Source: Parelaphostrongylus tenuis
Lineage: Eukaryota; Nematoda; Chromadorea; Rhabditida; Metastrongylidae
DNA: 64,000 nt
Assembly (NCBI GenBank): GCA_019055375.1
Contig: JAHQIW010003598.1
Location: forward strand, 1 to 64,000
Direction of reading: 5' to 3'
Part shown: positions 38,007 through 51,100 of the stretch, one piece after another
Numbering within the stretch: position 1 is the stretch's first letter
Layout of the letters: each line of letters begins with the position of its first letter
Notes under the pieces: model-generated
Seen by the model: the letters and a program-made list of their open reading frames with translations, nothing else
What the model was told of the DNA's origin: nothing
The model's database searches: none
Made by a program: the position numbers and the translations under genes

Positions 38007-41000
38007 ATGTTTACTTTGATCACTGTACTCTTGCTTTTGGTTTCAAATGAATTGACCTGTCATGGCGAATCTCAGTACGGGAAGTTTGCCGTCATTAACT
38101 TGATTTCTAAACGTTCAAGTGATTCAGTTGACTGTAAACGATTTAGGACGCCTGTGGTGTCATGCAGGTGAGAAGAAAATTTATTCACCGCAACAGTGCC
38201 CCGAAGGAACAATAGAATGCTACAAATTCACTTGTCACGCACCAGACGGTAGGTCAATTCTGCTTTGTTTATGCATAACAACTGAACACTTAGCGTTTGG
38301 CATGAAAAGGTTTTTACTCCTAAAATGCGGAAATGACGACCACTTTCGACTTTAACCTGACATATCTCAGCTCAATCTGTGCACTCAACGTCATTATCTA
38401 CGCTCAGTGAACTCTACAAACTGAGAGAAATCAATGAGATCTAAAGATTTTGACAACTGAGACAAGGATCTCCTTTTTCCCAAAACGATATTCTAGTTTC
38501 ACGGAATCCAGAAATCCCACTTCTACTACTTTTATTGTCAAGGGTCATATTTCGGAAATAAATTCGAACAAAGAAGCTTTATAATAATTTCAAAACCGAC
38601 TTTGCTTCACCTTAGGATAACTAATCAATCATATACTCTTTCTTGATTGAGCCAATGCACGAAGTTGTTGAAACAAATCTGTTCGGCTATGGTTTCGATT
38701 TGTTTCTTCCTCTTCAAAGCCGTCAATCTGAGTCATTTGTTGACGATTGTTCGTCCTTATTGTGGTCTTCAACTTCGTTATCAATCGAGTAGAAATTTCT
38801 TCGATGGCCACGGTTCAAATGAAGAAGCTCACTCGGCGATGCGCTAATAGACGCAACGGTTGTTGATGATAGTGATTATCCAATGATAATACTTGTTTTT
38901 CACCAGACAATCCGTACTGCAGCAGTCAGTACAATTATCAGGTGACACAGAATTTTACAGCAACTTCATGAAGAATTCCCTTAACAATAACTAGCATCAA
39001 CAACCGTCCTTTATATGAGGGCATCGCCGAGTGAAGCTCTTCACTTGAGCGGTTTTCACAGATTTGACTTGGCAACTGTGGGCAAACGACTTGAAACTCG
39101 GCTCTGAAGTAGACAAAACGAGTCGAAATGCGGGCCTAACAATCTGATTTAACAACTTCGTGCAACGGCTCAAACAACAAAGATATGTAATTAGAAAGCG
39201 ATATTCTGCTCGTAGAAACAGGACAACGCCTTCACATGAGCTTGTTAAGTTTATGGCTGCCGGAATCTCGTTTGGAAATCTGAAAACTTATGTTTCATTC
39301 CTACTCCTTTCGTAAATGTTGACGCAACAACTTTGAAAATAAAATGACAGCGTAAAAGAGTCACACTTACTTTTGCTGGAACCTTTTCGGATCTAAGATG
39401 TTAATCAGATGACTCTTTCCTAATTTAGGAAGCGGCTGATTGTAAAGTAACTTTTCGTGTTCTTTTTCATTCCGATGAGCTTCCGTTTTCAATCGACATG
39501 TTGCGCCCTCATTCCTTAGTGTATAAGCTGAAGCGCTTTTTCAAAAAACAAATAACTCCTGCTGAAAGCCTATCTGCCAAAAAAAAATAGAAGTCTAGAA
39601 CGAATGCATCTAAATAATGCTTCCATTAACTAACCCAAACTTTATATCTGGCAACCGTAACGCTTTCCAGTGCGGAAAATTTACTTCGTCATGCTTCAAA
39701 ATTAGTTATATCTCCCTAAAACTTACTGGATTGCAAAGATCACATTAGAAATAATTACAAGTTGACTATTATGTTATTGTTTTTTCCGCCCTATGAAGTC
39801 TACATTCGTGACGACAAACTCATTCCATTACGTTACTTATAACAATACTAGAAACTCTTCACAAAACTTGTTACTCTACAATTTTTGAGTTCATTAGTGG
39901 TACTTTTCTGTTACAGGACAGACATTTCTGAAAGGGGAATTTTTCAGTGTACAAGAAATTTCTATTAGACTTTAAGTAATCGTGAAAGCTTAAACTCGGA
40001 AAAATCAAAATCGCAAATGTTTTTTAGGAAGGCTCCCTTACAGCGTTGTTGCAGAGTGAATAGATTTGCGTTTCACACACGCGTATTTTTTGTGCTTAAG
40101 AACTCTCACTATGGATAGTAGTAGCCATTTGATAACGTAACTTTTGACTTCGACACTGTGCTTGTTTTTTCTAAAGACCACTTCACCATGCCGTAACAGG
40201 AAAGATAAGATTGAGCTTCCAACAGGCTGCGCATTGATAGTCGGCTAATGTGTGAGTGCAACTTTTTAATTGTAGAGTTTTTCTTCGCTTCGAAAAGAGA
40301 CAAAACATGTAACTTAGATACTCTAAAATTTCCTCTGCATCATATGATTTTCGTGCATAGTCTCAGGCTGCACAGACTTGGTGGCGGGATCATTTGGCAG
40401 ACTCAAAAAAAAAGATAGAAATCCTAAGCCAACAAAACGATGGAACAAAGTTTCTTCGACAATTCCAACACAAAATCCCAGAAATCTGCGCAAACGGGAG
40501 AAGAAAATTTTCAATAAATAACGAAAATCCGCGCAATAACGCGCAACGCGTATAGAACACATTTATTTTCCGCCACATCGCTGTAGGGAGACCGTCCTAG
40601 CAAGTACATTTTCGAAATCTCCGAAATTTGCGCTATCTGCTGGTAGTTTACTGTAAGAGCTCTGTGCAATAAGATATAAGCGCGAAAATGCACGACGCAT
40701 ATGAAGCAGTATTTAATTTTTAGTGCTATAGCATTGTAAGAAGGCCTTTCTAAAAGCAAGTAAAGGTTCTTTTCGGTTATAATGGGGCAAGATAAATATT
40801 CGACCTCATTCGCTGGACAAAAACTTTTCATCGTAGTGTTAGTAATGGTCCGCAAGCTGGATTTCTTGCTTGAGCCGTCTGCCCAATATTCGAAAAACCC
40901 TTTATAATACTGGAAAGTTCAAAAATAGATTATGTTTCACTCATATAATTCTCGCTATATAGAGCTTTCTAGTAATCATTCAATAGCATAATATTTGCTG

Positions 41001-42258
41001 ACTCCAACGATACGCTTATTTTCTCAGAAGGCCATTTCGCTGTAGTGCAGCAGGGAAAAAATGTTGAATTTGCATTCACGAGCAAGTGGTCTTAGGCCAA
41101 TTCACGGACCACAGGGTCAGGCGGCAAGTGGGTCGACGCGACGACTGATCGACTTTCAACCAGTCCTGCGAAAGTGCGATCTTTATTATCAATTAGCAAT
41201 TGTTTCTCTGCTTTAAAAAATTTAGATAAAGCCCACGACTATGCTACTGACGTCTTCAAATACTTTTCTATGCCATGAATACGGATAAATTAATCTGGAT
41301 TATGTTTCCTTGATGAAGTTAAAAAGACCATAACGCTCTAATTACTTTGAAAAAGACTCTAAGGCATTCAAATGACTATTAGAATTTCTCCACACGTTCA
41401 TGTGCTCGAAAATCGATCGATCATCGCGTCAGCCCACCTTTCCGCCTAACCCACCGACCCGTGACTTGGCCAAAGACGCGTTGCTTGCGTATTCGAATTC
41501 AACTTAATAACGCCGCTGAACTGCACAGAAATGGCCTTTTTAGAAACTAAAGGTAGCGTTGGAATAAGCAAACATTACGCTATCGAATGATTACTATTAT
41601 CCCAAAGGAAGAGCTCTATCGTGCGAGAAAAATAAGTGTGTAGAACATAAGAAATTTTCTTTGTAACAACGTTTGAAAAAAAGCTTTTGAAAACCAGCTA
41701 TGTGGAGCTGTCGCCAAATAATCAAGCTTTCCAATGATTAACACTTATGAAAATCTCCCGACCAGCGAATGAGGTCGGTTTTTCATTTCTCCTCATAAAA
41801 TCAAAAGAAACCAAGTATATTTTTGGATTTTCCAAGTTATACTTTTTGACTAATTAATAACAGTCTGATGGAAAGTCTTTGTATAACAAAAGAGGTTCCT
41901 CCGAGAATTTCTGTCCCTAAACAGAAAAGTACCTTCATTAAGATTGCAAGAACTCCCAAACAGAAACTGATTTGAGTGACGTGCATACGCTTTTAAAGTG
42001 ATTCGATAAGAGCGACGGGTGGTCTCCATTACAGAAGAGTTCGTTGCCCGCGGGTGCGGAGTGTCCTTGCTGATTTCGGCGGTCGGTCTCCCGAATGAAA
42101 GCTGCCATCAGGCCCTGCAAGTGTGTCAAAGCATCTTCGGTACTGGCGATTGTCGGACTTGCAACGACAAGCACATTTGCAACATGGCCGTTGTCACCAC
42201 CAGCGTTGTCATTCTTATTGCTTATGCTACAAGTCATACTAATTTGGTAGCCAACTAA
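38007..42258 (+). CDS. Secreted cysteine-rich ET-module / Ly6-like protein, probably GPI-anchored
   Basis: Exon 1 (38007-38118) starts MFTLITVLLLLVSNELTCHG, a signal peptide with the first cysteine near the cleavage site. Exon 2 (38168-38248) encodes QCPEGTIECYKFTC and ends G-GTAGGT. Exon 3 (42035-42258) begins after CTCCATTACAG and encodes EEFVARGCGVS, CHQALQVCQS and CRTCNDKHICN, followed by a hydrophobic tail (AVVTTSVVILIAYA). The junction phases agree. The spacing of cysteines and the RGC and CN ends resemble the nematode ET module and the three-finger Ly6 fold. The tail after CN suggests a GPI signal. The exon 1 donor (CAA then GTGATT, 49-base intron) is uncertain. Function is unknown. 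The second intron is 3.8 kb, compared with 49 bases for the first. Confidence 0.7.
40780..41790. repeat. Foldback element FB4 in the large intron of the ET-module gene
   Basis: Left end ATAAATATTCGACCTCATTC then GCTGGACAAAAACTTTTC; the right end near 41,727-41,785 is the inverted copy (ACACTTATGAAAATCTC, CCAGCGAATGAGGTCG). The preceding 39,980-40,780 looks like a second, truncated copy of the same family. Confidence 0.7.
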
Positions 42259-42721
42259 TCATTTCCTTATCACGCCAATATTTTCAATAATCTATTTCAT
42301 GTTAATGTGTTGAGTAGCAGTCTTGTTCGGTGTGCTATAAACACTTTCATGGAAAGGCATTGAGGAAGATGACGCAATGCTATGCATCGATTTCAATACG
42401 TGTAATAAGAAACTGGCCGCTCCTAACTGTATAACAGCACAGCTCACTTTAAATTTCACTTCGCTATTATGCATACATTTGAAAGCTAATTTTTCAAATT
42501 TATTCCTGTTTTTAAGAGCCCTAAAATCACATGTCGTGCGTATACCAAAACGTTTACTTTAAATCGCTTCTTATCATCTATCAATCAAGAAAGCTTCTGA
42601 ATTTGTGATTGCGTTTAATCGCGATTTGAGGATTTTCGTCTTCTATGTGGAAGCTGTTGAATATCCCCTTCATTCGACTAATTTTTAAAGACTTAGTTAG
42701 AAATTCAGTGTATAGATATTC

Positions 42722-43140
42722 ATAGACTTTTTATTTAGTCTTTTTAACAAAGTTTTGGTATTGCGCCTTAGTGATATACGTACATTTCGACGGTTTCGCC
42801 CGTCTCGTTAGCATCACACGCCTTATACTAAGAGTACTTTTCACTATGAATCACCAATACCTCGTAAAAGGCTGTTTTTGCAGCTGTTGTTATATCTACA
42901 CAAATTGTTTGAAGGCAATGTCTAAATGTGGTAACAGCCGCAAAAACATGACTGAAAGAAAGACGGAGCGGCAGGTGATACTCCGTTTGTCTAGCACTGC
43001 GCCTTCATTCCCTCTCCTACGTTTCCTATAAAGCTATTGGTACTGACGAAACGGGCGAAACACTTCAAAACGTACTTAGATCATCATATCGCTAAGACAC
43101 AATACCAAAACCTTGTAAAAAGCTAAATGAAAAGTCTGTG
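42722..43140. repeat. Palindromic MITE-like element (about 420 bp)
   Basis: Arms pair along nearly the full length: ATAGACTTTTTATTTAG and GTTTTGGTATTG at the left with the inverted copies at 43,100-43,140; then the GTTTCGCCCGTCTCGTTAG patch at 42,793 with 43,040-43,060; and an inner stem around GTTTTTGCAGCTGTTG. It lies about 460 bases downstream of the ET-module stop codon. Confidence 0.8.
42785..42811 (-). ncRNA. Second hammerhead-like core with covarying stem II
   Basis: On the minus strand CTAACGA, GACGG, loop GCGAAA, CCGTC, GAAA. Stem II is again five perfect pairs but with different bases from the copy at 32,300. One core base differs from CUGANGA. It lies within the left arm of the palindrome 42722-43140. 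Confidence 0.3.
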
Positions 43141-44087
43141 GGAGGTCGTGGAGTATTAGTCGCATCGACCTATCTGAAATCCTGGGTAGCCGTGTAACAA
43201 CGCTTCCTCGGATTTACCCACATGAATTTGATATCCATTGTGAATACGAGGGAGCTTTTCCAGACAATTATGATATCAACTGCCGGACTCACAAGCCTTA
43301 GAGGGCCTACTTAGCTTAGTGCAGTGTAGGGTCAAACAAGGGCTCAATTTTCAAGATCACAGTGCGCTATCCACTTTTTTTTATAACTGTTTGGACGTAT
43401 AGATTTTCTTTTCCTTGATGAAGCTAATTCTCTAGATCTATTTATGATACAATCGTGAATTCCTGAAATCTTCAAGATGCTTTTTCTTCACTTTCATGGA
43501 CTTTCGATCAGAGTTCGCATTTTAGATGCAAAAGTTTGTGAAACAAGCAGGACTAGCTAGTTCCTCCCTTGAGTCGATAAATTTGAGTTTCCTTTCCACT
43601 ATCTTCTTTTTTTTTTTTGAAAACTTCAACTCTGAACACATCTCGAATCGAATGATGTTCTGTTTTCAAAAGAGATTTCCATATCCTTCAAGGTTATTGG
43701 CAAAAGTGCTCCATAAATCTGTAACGTTCTTTTTTTTTCATACTACGTAACTAATTAAAAAATTATAAACTATTGTCTAAAAATCGGTTTATCGCAACTG
43801 TGTTAAAGTCTTGGTAAAATTTCAAGCAATAAATTACGAATAAGTGACTAAGCTATACAGATTATACTTTCTGGGATTATCAAGCAAAATATAATGTTTG
43901 CTGAGGATATAACATGTTTTGAGCTGTTAGATCTAGTGCTATACGGGCACCCGTTTCTCTACAAAGTATAATAATTCTCTATAAAGGAATTGACGCCGTG
44001 TTATATATCACCCAAACTCAGATGATGGAGCGACACGCCATCGTGGTGACTGGCTGTCGAGCCCGTGCTGTTTTAATGAATCTTACA

Positions 44088-44292
44088 ATACCTCTTCTAT
44101 CGACCGCTTTTTATAGACCCGCTCAAAAATCGGATCTGCTGAACCGAGGGAGGGTACTGCTGATGAGTCCCAGTAGGGCAAAACGGGTATCTGTATAGGC
44201 ACTAGACATAACAGCTCAAAAAAATGTTATATCCTTATCAGATTATATCACTTTGTGCGGGTCTATAAAAAAGCGGCCCATAGTAGAGGTAT
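44088..44292. repeat. Short palindromic MITE (205 bp)
   Basis: Terminal arms ATACCTCTTCTATCGACCGC and TTTTTATAGACCCGC are mirrored at 44,254-44,292. The left arm is a variant of the TCGACTGTTTTT..GACCTCGCTC terminus seen at 7,912, 27,319 and 58,113, so it belongs to the same family. Confidence 0.75.
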
Positions 44293-45951
44293 AGAGTTTG
44301 CTCCCGTAGCTTTCGACATGAGTACTAGGTCCTGAATTCGCGCTGGGATTTGTAGTTTAATTTACCAGATCCCTGATTGTAGTTCTACACCTAATACTGT
44401 ATTAGAGTTGACAACAATTCTCAAATTAATATCAGTAGCAGGGCAAAACTGGAAGTAAAATGTCCAAAGATTCTGGCAGTAATGAGCTATTTATTTTTTT
44501 CCAAAGGACAAATAATCGCACATCCACTGCAAGTGCATTATTACACTAAGCAATTGTCATTCTAAGATAAATGACAATGCAGTAATCGGTAATTACCTCT
44601 GTCGTACTTGGTATACTGTATTCAAACGGAAGATGAAGAATTTCAAGTGGAATTTAATGCAAGTTCCATGAATGTGGCCTGTTAATCTCGATTTTCGTCA
44701 AACAACCCACTGTTTTCTAAGCACATATGAGACTGTTGAAAAAAAAAAAGATTTCTTCTCTACAAAGTTGGCTGATGTTTCGACGATTTTGCCTTCCTCA
44801 GCGCAATAGAAGAATCAAAGTGACATGCAATCGACTTAGTCGAATCCTTCATAATCTCACCACAGAAAACCCATATTTTGGCTCATACAATGAATGTCCC
44901 CCTTTAAGCACTCACCCCTTTGTTCTTGGCGGCCGTTCAGTGATTACTGAAAACCGAATGCACAACCTTTCATGAGCAAAGAATGTGCCTGGTTCGAATC
45001 AAGAAATGGGGTACTTTTCCCCTATCCGCATCCATTTTATCAGCCTTTGACAAAAAACACACTTCCTGACTTTTTTGAAAGTTTTAGCAGTGAATCAATA
45101 GCTTAAAGCCCGAGGATTTCAAGGTCACTTTATTTTCAAAATGGTCTTCTTTATGTGCTGTAACAGTAAAAAACTATTAACATTAATGATCAGCTTTGGT
45201 GACAAACGGTCTTTTGAATCATTTTTGGCAATAGATGTTTGACTCAATAAGCTGCCTATCATATCAATCTTTCCGGGTTGCGAAAAGGGCGAAGTAGTCA
45301 AAGTGTCAGGCAATGTTGTTGAAAACCTCATGTCTTCTCCTCAAGAAAACAGTCAATTATTTAGAGCAAATGTTTGAAGAAAAGATTAAGCTTTCGACGG
45401 CAATTATGCACATTTAACATCACAAATATACCAGCCACCGCAACTGCAAGATGTGAACGAGGAATTAAGGGAGTACAAGAGAATGTTCCTACTAAATTTT
45501 AGTCAAATTAAATGCTACTTGACGACGTAGATGGTGAGTCTACTATGTTATAGAATTTATTACGCTGCATTCTCAATCAGTCAGCACTCAATAGAAAATA
45601 TTTCGAGCGTCACCGCTGTACCACTTACTTACGAGGAACAATTGTAGAATTCCCGCCTTCAAACAAATTCGAAAAGTAATCATGAACGATAATCAACAAT
45701 ACTGATAACATTATTTCAAATGACGAAAAAGACAACATAATGAAAATCAGAATGAATACGCTCAACGAGAAACACAATATTGTCTACAATATAGTCCTAC
45801 TAAAAACGTATGATTTTTCATTCAACATAGCTGGTTCCTTGGACAATGACGAGTAACTATGGCACACGATAGATGTGCCAAAGATACCAAGCAGGTCACC
45901 ACTCCTGCCTGTCACACTAGATGCTATATAACTTTTGAACAAAATTAGCTA

Positions 45952-46838
45952 CCTATATGTTAGACAGCGATAAATGAATATTCGACCTCATTTGCTGGAC
46001 AGGAATTTTTCATATGGATGTTAGTAATCATTGGAAAGTTCAAATCTCTGGCTATAGCCACACGTGACTGATTTTTCAAGATCCTTTTGACAACATTGTA
46101 AAATCCGAAGTAGAAGGATGTTTCGGACGACCACGCTTTTTTTTTTCATGTCTCGCTTGCTCGCATAACACCTTCTTTAGATTGCTAGTACTGTTTTGAT
46201 AGCAAAAGTCTCGAAATACTCAAAAATGTGTTTGGCTTTTGTAGAAAGTTTTTTGATAGCGCTGTATGAGAAAAGAAACATTTGTGTTTTACACCTTGCC
46301 GGACAGAGATCTTCTTTGAATTGATAGTAATCTTTCAATAGCGTAAAATGATTCCAACGCTGTGTTTATTCTCTGGAAAAACATTCCACTGCAGCGTAGC
46401 AGGAAAAATAAGATCGAGTTTCACATAATAGACAACCTTGTTTAGCGGTCAATCTACGGGCTGGGAGGGAGCCGACCAATCGACTCCCTGCCGCGTTAGA
46501 TAGGTGGTGTGGCGACTTGTTTTCGATTAATAATTTTTTCTCCGTTCAGAAAGAAATTCCACATAAAACGATCAGCTCAAATACTACGAGCACGCAATCA
46601 TATGTTTTTGGCGCTTCTCGTGGATTATACGCCTGAGAAAAATAAAAGCACGCAGAGGATGTGAACATAAATTATTTTGGATGCTACAGCGTTACGAAAA
46701 GGCTTTTTCGAAGGCCACCCACGTATGCTTCCAGCCAGAAATCTGAGCTTTCGAATGATTTCTAACGCTCCTATGAAAAAATTCTTATTCAACCAATAAG
46801 ATCGAATATTCATTTATCACCGCCTAACATATAAGTGC
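45952..46838. repeat. Foldback element FB5
   Basis: Termini CTATATGTTAGACAGCGATA and GAATATTCGACCTCATT at the left are mirrored at 46,747-46,838. This copy gives the clearest ends of the family: TATATGTTAG, a short GC patch, then ATAAATGAATATTCGA. Confidence 0.75.
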
Positions 46839-47383
46839 TCAAAATCATAACAATGTCACATCTAAGTGAAAACTGATCTGCATAACTACTCACCGCTTAC
46901 ATCTCTGTAGCATATTTTTAGGAAAAAAGTCCATTAAGGAATCGATCGCTGTTCAGTGCACGTTCAAGCCCTGATTTATGACTTTAGAACGCTTTAAAAT
47001 TTGTGACAGGCGACGGTGACAGGCCTAATGATCAGTGCACAAACAATGAAGTGATGACAGTGAGGCGCGCATAAACAGTATGAGTTCGGGCATTATTCGT
47101 AGAACAACAGAACTTAGTACTCAATCCCGAACAAGCATTCTGCGTTACTATTCGAGCAAGTTTTAACTAGAGATTATCTACAAAAAACTCGTATGGATGG
47201 TTCATTGCCATGCGAAATGACTGCCGACTAGCAGCAAGATCGGAGGGCACCTCGTCCAACCGTTGTGGAATCGCTGACGTTGATGGCGCCGCTGGAATCA
47301 CCACAGTACGATGCCTGAAAATAGTTGTGAAAAACGAATAAGCCTAATCATTGAGGTGTCCGTGTCAGCTATTTATACGCCTA

Positions 47384-47926
47384 TTGGGTTGGCAAAAAAT
47401 TTTCCGGCCTTTTCGTTTTCGTTGATCATTTATAATGCATTTGAGCTTCTGTTTTTCTATCGTTTGAAGCAGCTTCCTGTGGTTATCTTAATACATAACA
47501 CTTATACATTTGCTTCAAGATGAAATGGTCCCGAGAGCTAAACGATTGTTGGTGGTACACGAGTGTCGTTTGAGTTTAAGTGCTGCTGAGACTTTCTGTT
47601 CAAAAATGACAAATGCAAAGATTGAAGAAGTAAGCTTGGATCGTGTCGATCACCCGCCTTACTCTCAGGATTTAGCTCCCAGTGACTTTCACCTCTGCCA
47701 ATTGTTGCAACATTTCTTATAAGGAAAGCGCTTTGAAAACATTGATGAGGTAAGTGAAACACCTGAAGAATTCTTCGGTTCAAAAGACACCGATTTTCAC
47801 CGGCGCGGAGTGATGAAACTGCCGGAAAAGTGGGTGGAAATGATTCAAAATGTTTTATTTAATGGAAAAAAACGGGATAAACTTGCACAAATACGAAAAA
47901 GCCCGGAAAATTCGTTGCCGATCCAA
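47384..47926 (+). mobile_element. Mariner-like element MLE-1, internally deleted, 543 bp with both terminal repeats
   Basis: Terminal inverted repeats TTGGGTTGGCAAAAAATTTT (from 47384) and its complement ending ...CGATCCAA (47926) are flanked by TA on both sides, the mariner target duplication. Inside, 47510-47860 encodes transposase pieces (DHPPYSQDLAPSDFHL, then GKRFENIDEV and RRGVMKLPEKW) with a stop at 47720. Much of the catalytic domain is missing, so it is non-autonomous. It sits downstream of the dsh stop codon. Confidence 0.85.
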
Positions 47927-48162
47927 TATTTCGCATTATGATTTGCTCTAAATGGTATTTACAAGTAGTGTAAACGTTCGTTTTTCAAAAAACAAAAGAT
48001 TGTCATGCTTTATGTTGTCTCTTCGTTTTATGTTCCACCGAAAAAATGCAATAGCAAGGAAGTCATCGGAATGAAAGAAAGCCACCGATTTCTGCGCTGA
48101 ACAACACTACTAAAGCGAACATGATGAGTTGACGATGGATCATGATTCACTTATTTACACCA

Positions 48163-51100
48163 TCACAGGACTGTTTTCAATGCGATAACTAATGATGTGA
48201 ATGGTGGGTCGTCGAGAGGTTGAATTGGAGTTCTAACAGACCTCTTATGATCGCTGCCAGATCCACTGCCATCTCCAGAACCACCGCTAGCTTGAGATCT
48301 CACATCGGGGCCTGCTCCACGGTGAGCCGCCGAACCACCTGGCACATTAAAATGAGGGAAAGGCGAGACCGGCATTGATGCGTATCCGCTTACCTAAAAT
48401 TAACTCAAATTATGGTCGCGAGCAATAAGCGAAAATTACAGAATATCATGCCTTACAACAAGCAGATCTACTCTCAGATATTGTAAAACGGTAGAAAAGG
48501 ACTAGATACAGTAATAGAAGTTCAAAACAGTTTATAATTGAAGTCGTTCAGAAGTTTACGTAAATTTATAAAAAAGAGTTGAGTAATAAGCAAAAATTTG
48601 ACCTCAGACGATAGCTGAACCTGTGTTTCATCCGTAGCGGGAATTTTGCTTACCAATGATTTATCTTAGGTATATTCGAAACATCACATCACTGCGGAAA
48701 AGCAGTAAAGACATAAGAAATCTTAGTTTATAAGAGATGTTGATCGGTACTCGGAAAGTCAAAGCTGACGAGCCACAACAAAATAACTGTTACAGGAATC
48801 ACCTAAAATCTAGCTAACTTCGGCTCATAAACTGTCTAGAATTACACAAGATCGAAGATAATTAACTAATTGTGGAGCTGCATCCTATTTAGGCTCGTCT
48901 GACAATTGAAAAACCATCCAAGAGAAGATAGCTTTCTCAAATATATATAAAGTCGATGCCTCAAAAAGATGATAGCATTTTCATCACCTATCGCTCATAT
49001 AGTTTCTTATTCATTCATAAAACTAACTACTCAAAACCACACTGTGCTAAAACGAAATTTATATACAAGTATTTCAGCACCACTTCTTTGTCAGCCGTTC
49101 TTGTTTTAAGAACCTACTGCCTACTGTAACCTGACTCGGGATCTCACTCAGGCTTGTCAATCAAGTCAGGAGAATGAGCTCCTTCCTTCATAACACAAGG
49201 GATATTTCTTCGAGCTATAGACACGACTTGATCAATATCAATTTATCATAGTTTATTACTAAGTTGAGGAAAAAGTTTCCTAACACCCATATGAAATTCA
49301 AATTCTATGCTTGTTTCACACAGCATCGGTTATGTGAATTCATGGGAATATTCTCATAAGAAATCCCACGACAACGCTAGTTGATGAAGTACCCGACATT
49401 GGATTCGTCGAAAGTACGCACTGCTTCAGCAAGACAATGCCAAAACTCATACCGCGAAGAAGACTAAGGAAATGTTTGATGAAATCGAGGGAGTCGAGGT
49501 CTTGTCGCACCCAGCCTACAGGCCAGATGCTGCGTAGTCCGATTGTGGCCCGATTTCTGCCTCAATGGAACATTTACTGGGTGAACAACGATTTGAGACA
49601 TTTGATCAAGTTGTAGAAGCATGTCAGGAGTTTTTGATTCAAAGCCCAATTAATGGTAATTCGAGCAATCTGGAAGCTTGCAATCGTTGGCAGAAATCGT
49701 GAAAAATGATGGTCTCAGTTTGGAAGAACAATTATTGTTGTTTCTATTTGAAATTATGTATAAACTTTGAATTTTTAGCGGGTGCTAGGAAACTTTTTCC
49801 TCAACCTAGTATTACAGGAGTCGATACTAACATGGCAAGGTCATATTTATTACATAAGAAATTTTCGTTTTATGAAAGGGAAATGTCCCGGAAAATCCTC
49901 CTAACAACACGGCACATAAATGCAGTACGTTTCTAACAAAATGAATAACAAAACTTGTGTGAAGCCAATCTTGAGCAAAAGAGCAAAGAAATATAATGAT
50001 GCATAATGAAGAAGCAGACTGAGAAGAAAATGCATGGGATGTAGATCGTGCAAAAAATGCGATTACTAAAAAAAAATACCTATATCTAAATCCGCAAAAA
50101 ATGTCAAGAATTGCACAGAGCACCACGATAAGAAGCTAACGAACAACACCCTGGGGAAAAAATGGAATTGAAAAGAGTCAGTAAGCCCTATGGAATTGTG
50201 GGCTTCACGGCTCATAAGAGTAGAAAGTTAACAGATAATCAAAAAATATCACAACACACAGTTGATGGGCTCCAAATAGTATGGGGTAACCCAACTGTAT
50301 TTTCCAGATGGTCTACTAAAGTTCGTTTAGTAACAAATTTCTGTGATAGAATTCTATTCACTACTTATACATCACTTAAACTGGTGAACCGACACCAACA
50401 ACTTTGATAAGATTTTATCCTTTTGCTGGACTTTGCAACCTAAGGAGCGTACATCGGCAATTTTGAAGAAAGAACAATCAAAAAAACATTGTGGAAACAA
50501 TAACGACTTCACGCAAAAATCTAATTATTTCCTAAGCCTTTTCAGCGAAAATATCAACTGAAATTAACAAAACTGATCATTTTACTGACGGAGTATATCC
50601 ACTCCATAAAAAAACATTGGGAAGAAAATAAGAAAAATCTAAAAAATAAGAAAAATCTAATGTGATAAATAAGTAGTCTTTAACGAGGACGAACTTTACA
50701 CAGATCATGAAAATCACAGATGTAATGACTTATAGTTAACGAGTTCTAAATATCCATCGCCCGCACAAATGAATATACTGCATCGCTAGATGTATCGAAA
50801 GCCTAGATCTTCATAGATAATTTACGGACTTAGGATTGTGCAACAATATCAACCACACGCCTAGACACATAATGTGACAATGGTTATAGGCTACCAAGTG
50901 CATACAGCGCCCATAGAATGGGAGTGGGGTCAGAACAACGGAGTGACAAGGATGAGCATGCATTTAATTGACTAGATGCGGTTGTTATGAGTGAACGACG
51001 ACTAACACATTGAAAAAAGCAACAAGAAGCAACCATGACGAGGACTAGGACATTGAGGATTGTTCTCGTTGGACGACAGACAACAGGAAGATCAAATATC

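Noticed and set aside
41938..42237. 99-codon minus-strand frame over ET-module exon 3
   Set aside because: Antisense shadow of the exon that carries the cysteine pattern and a good acceptor.
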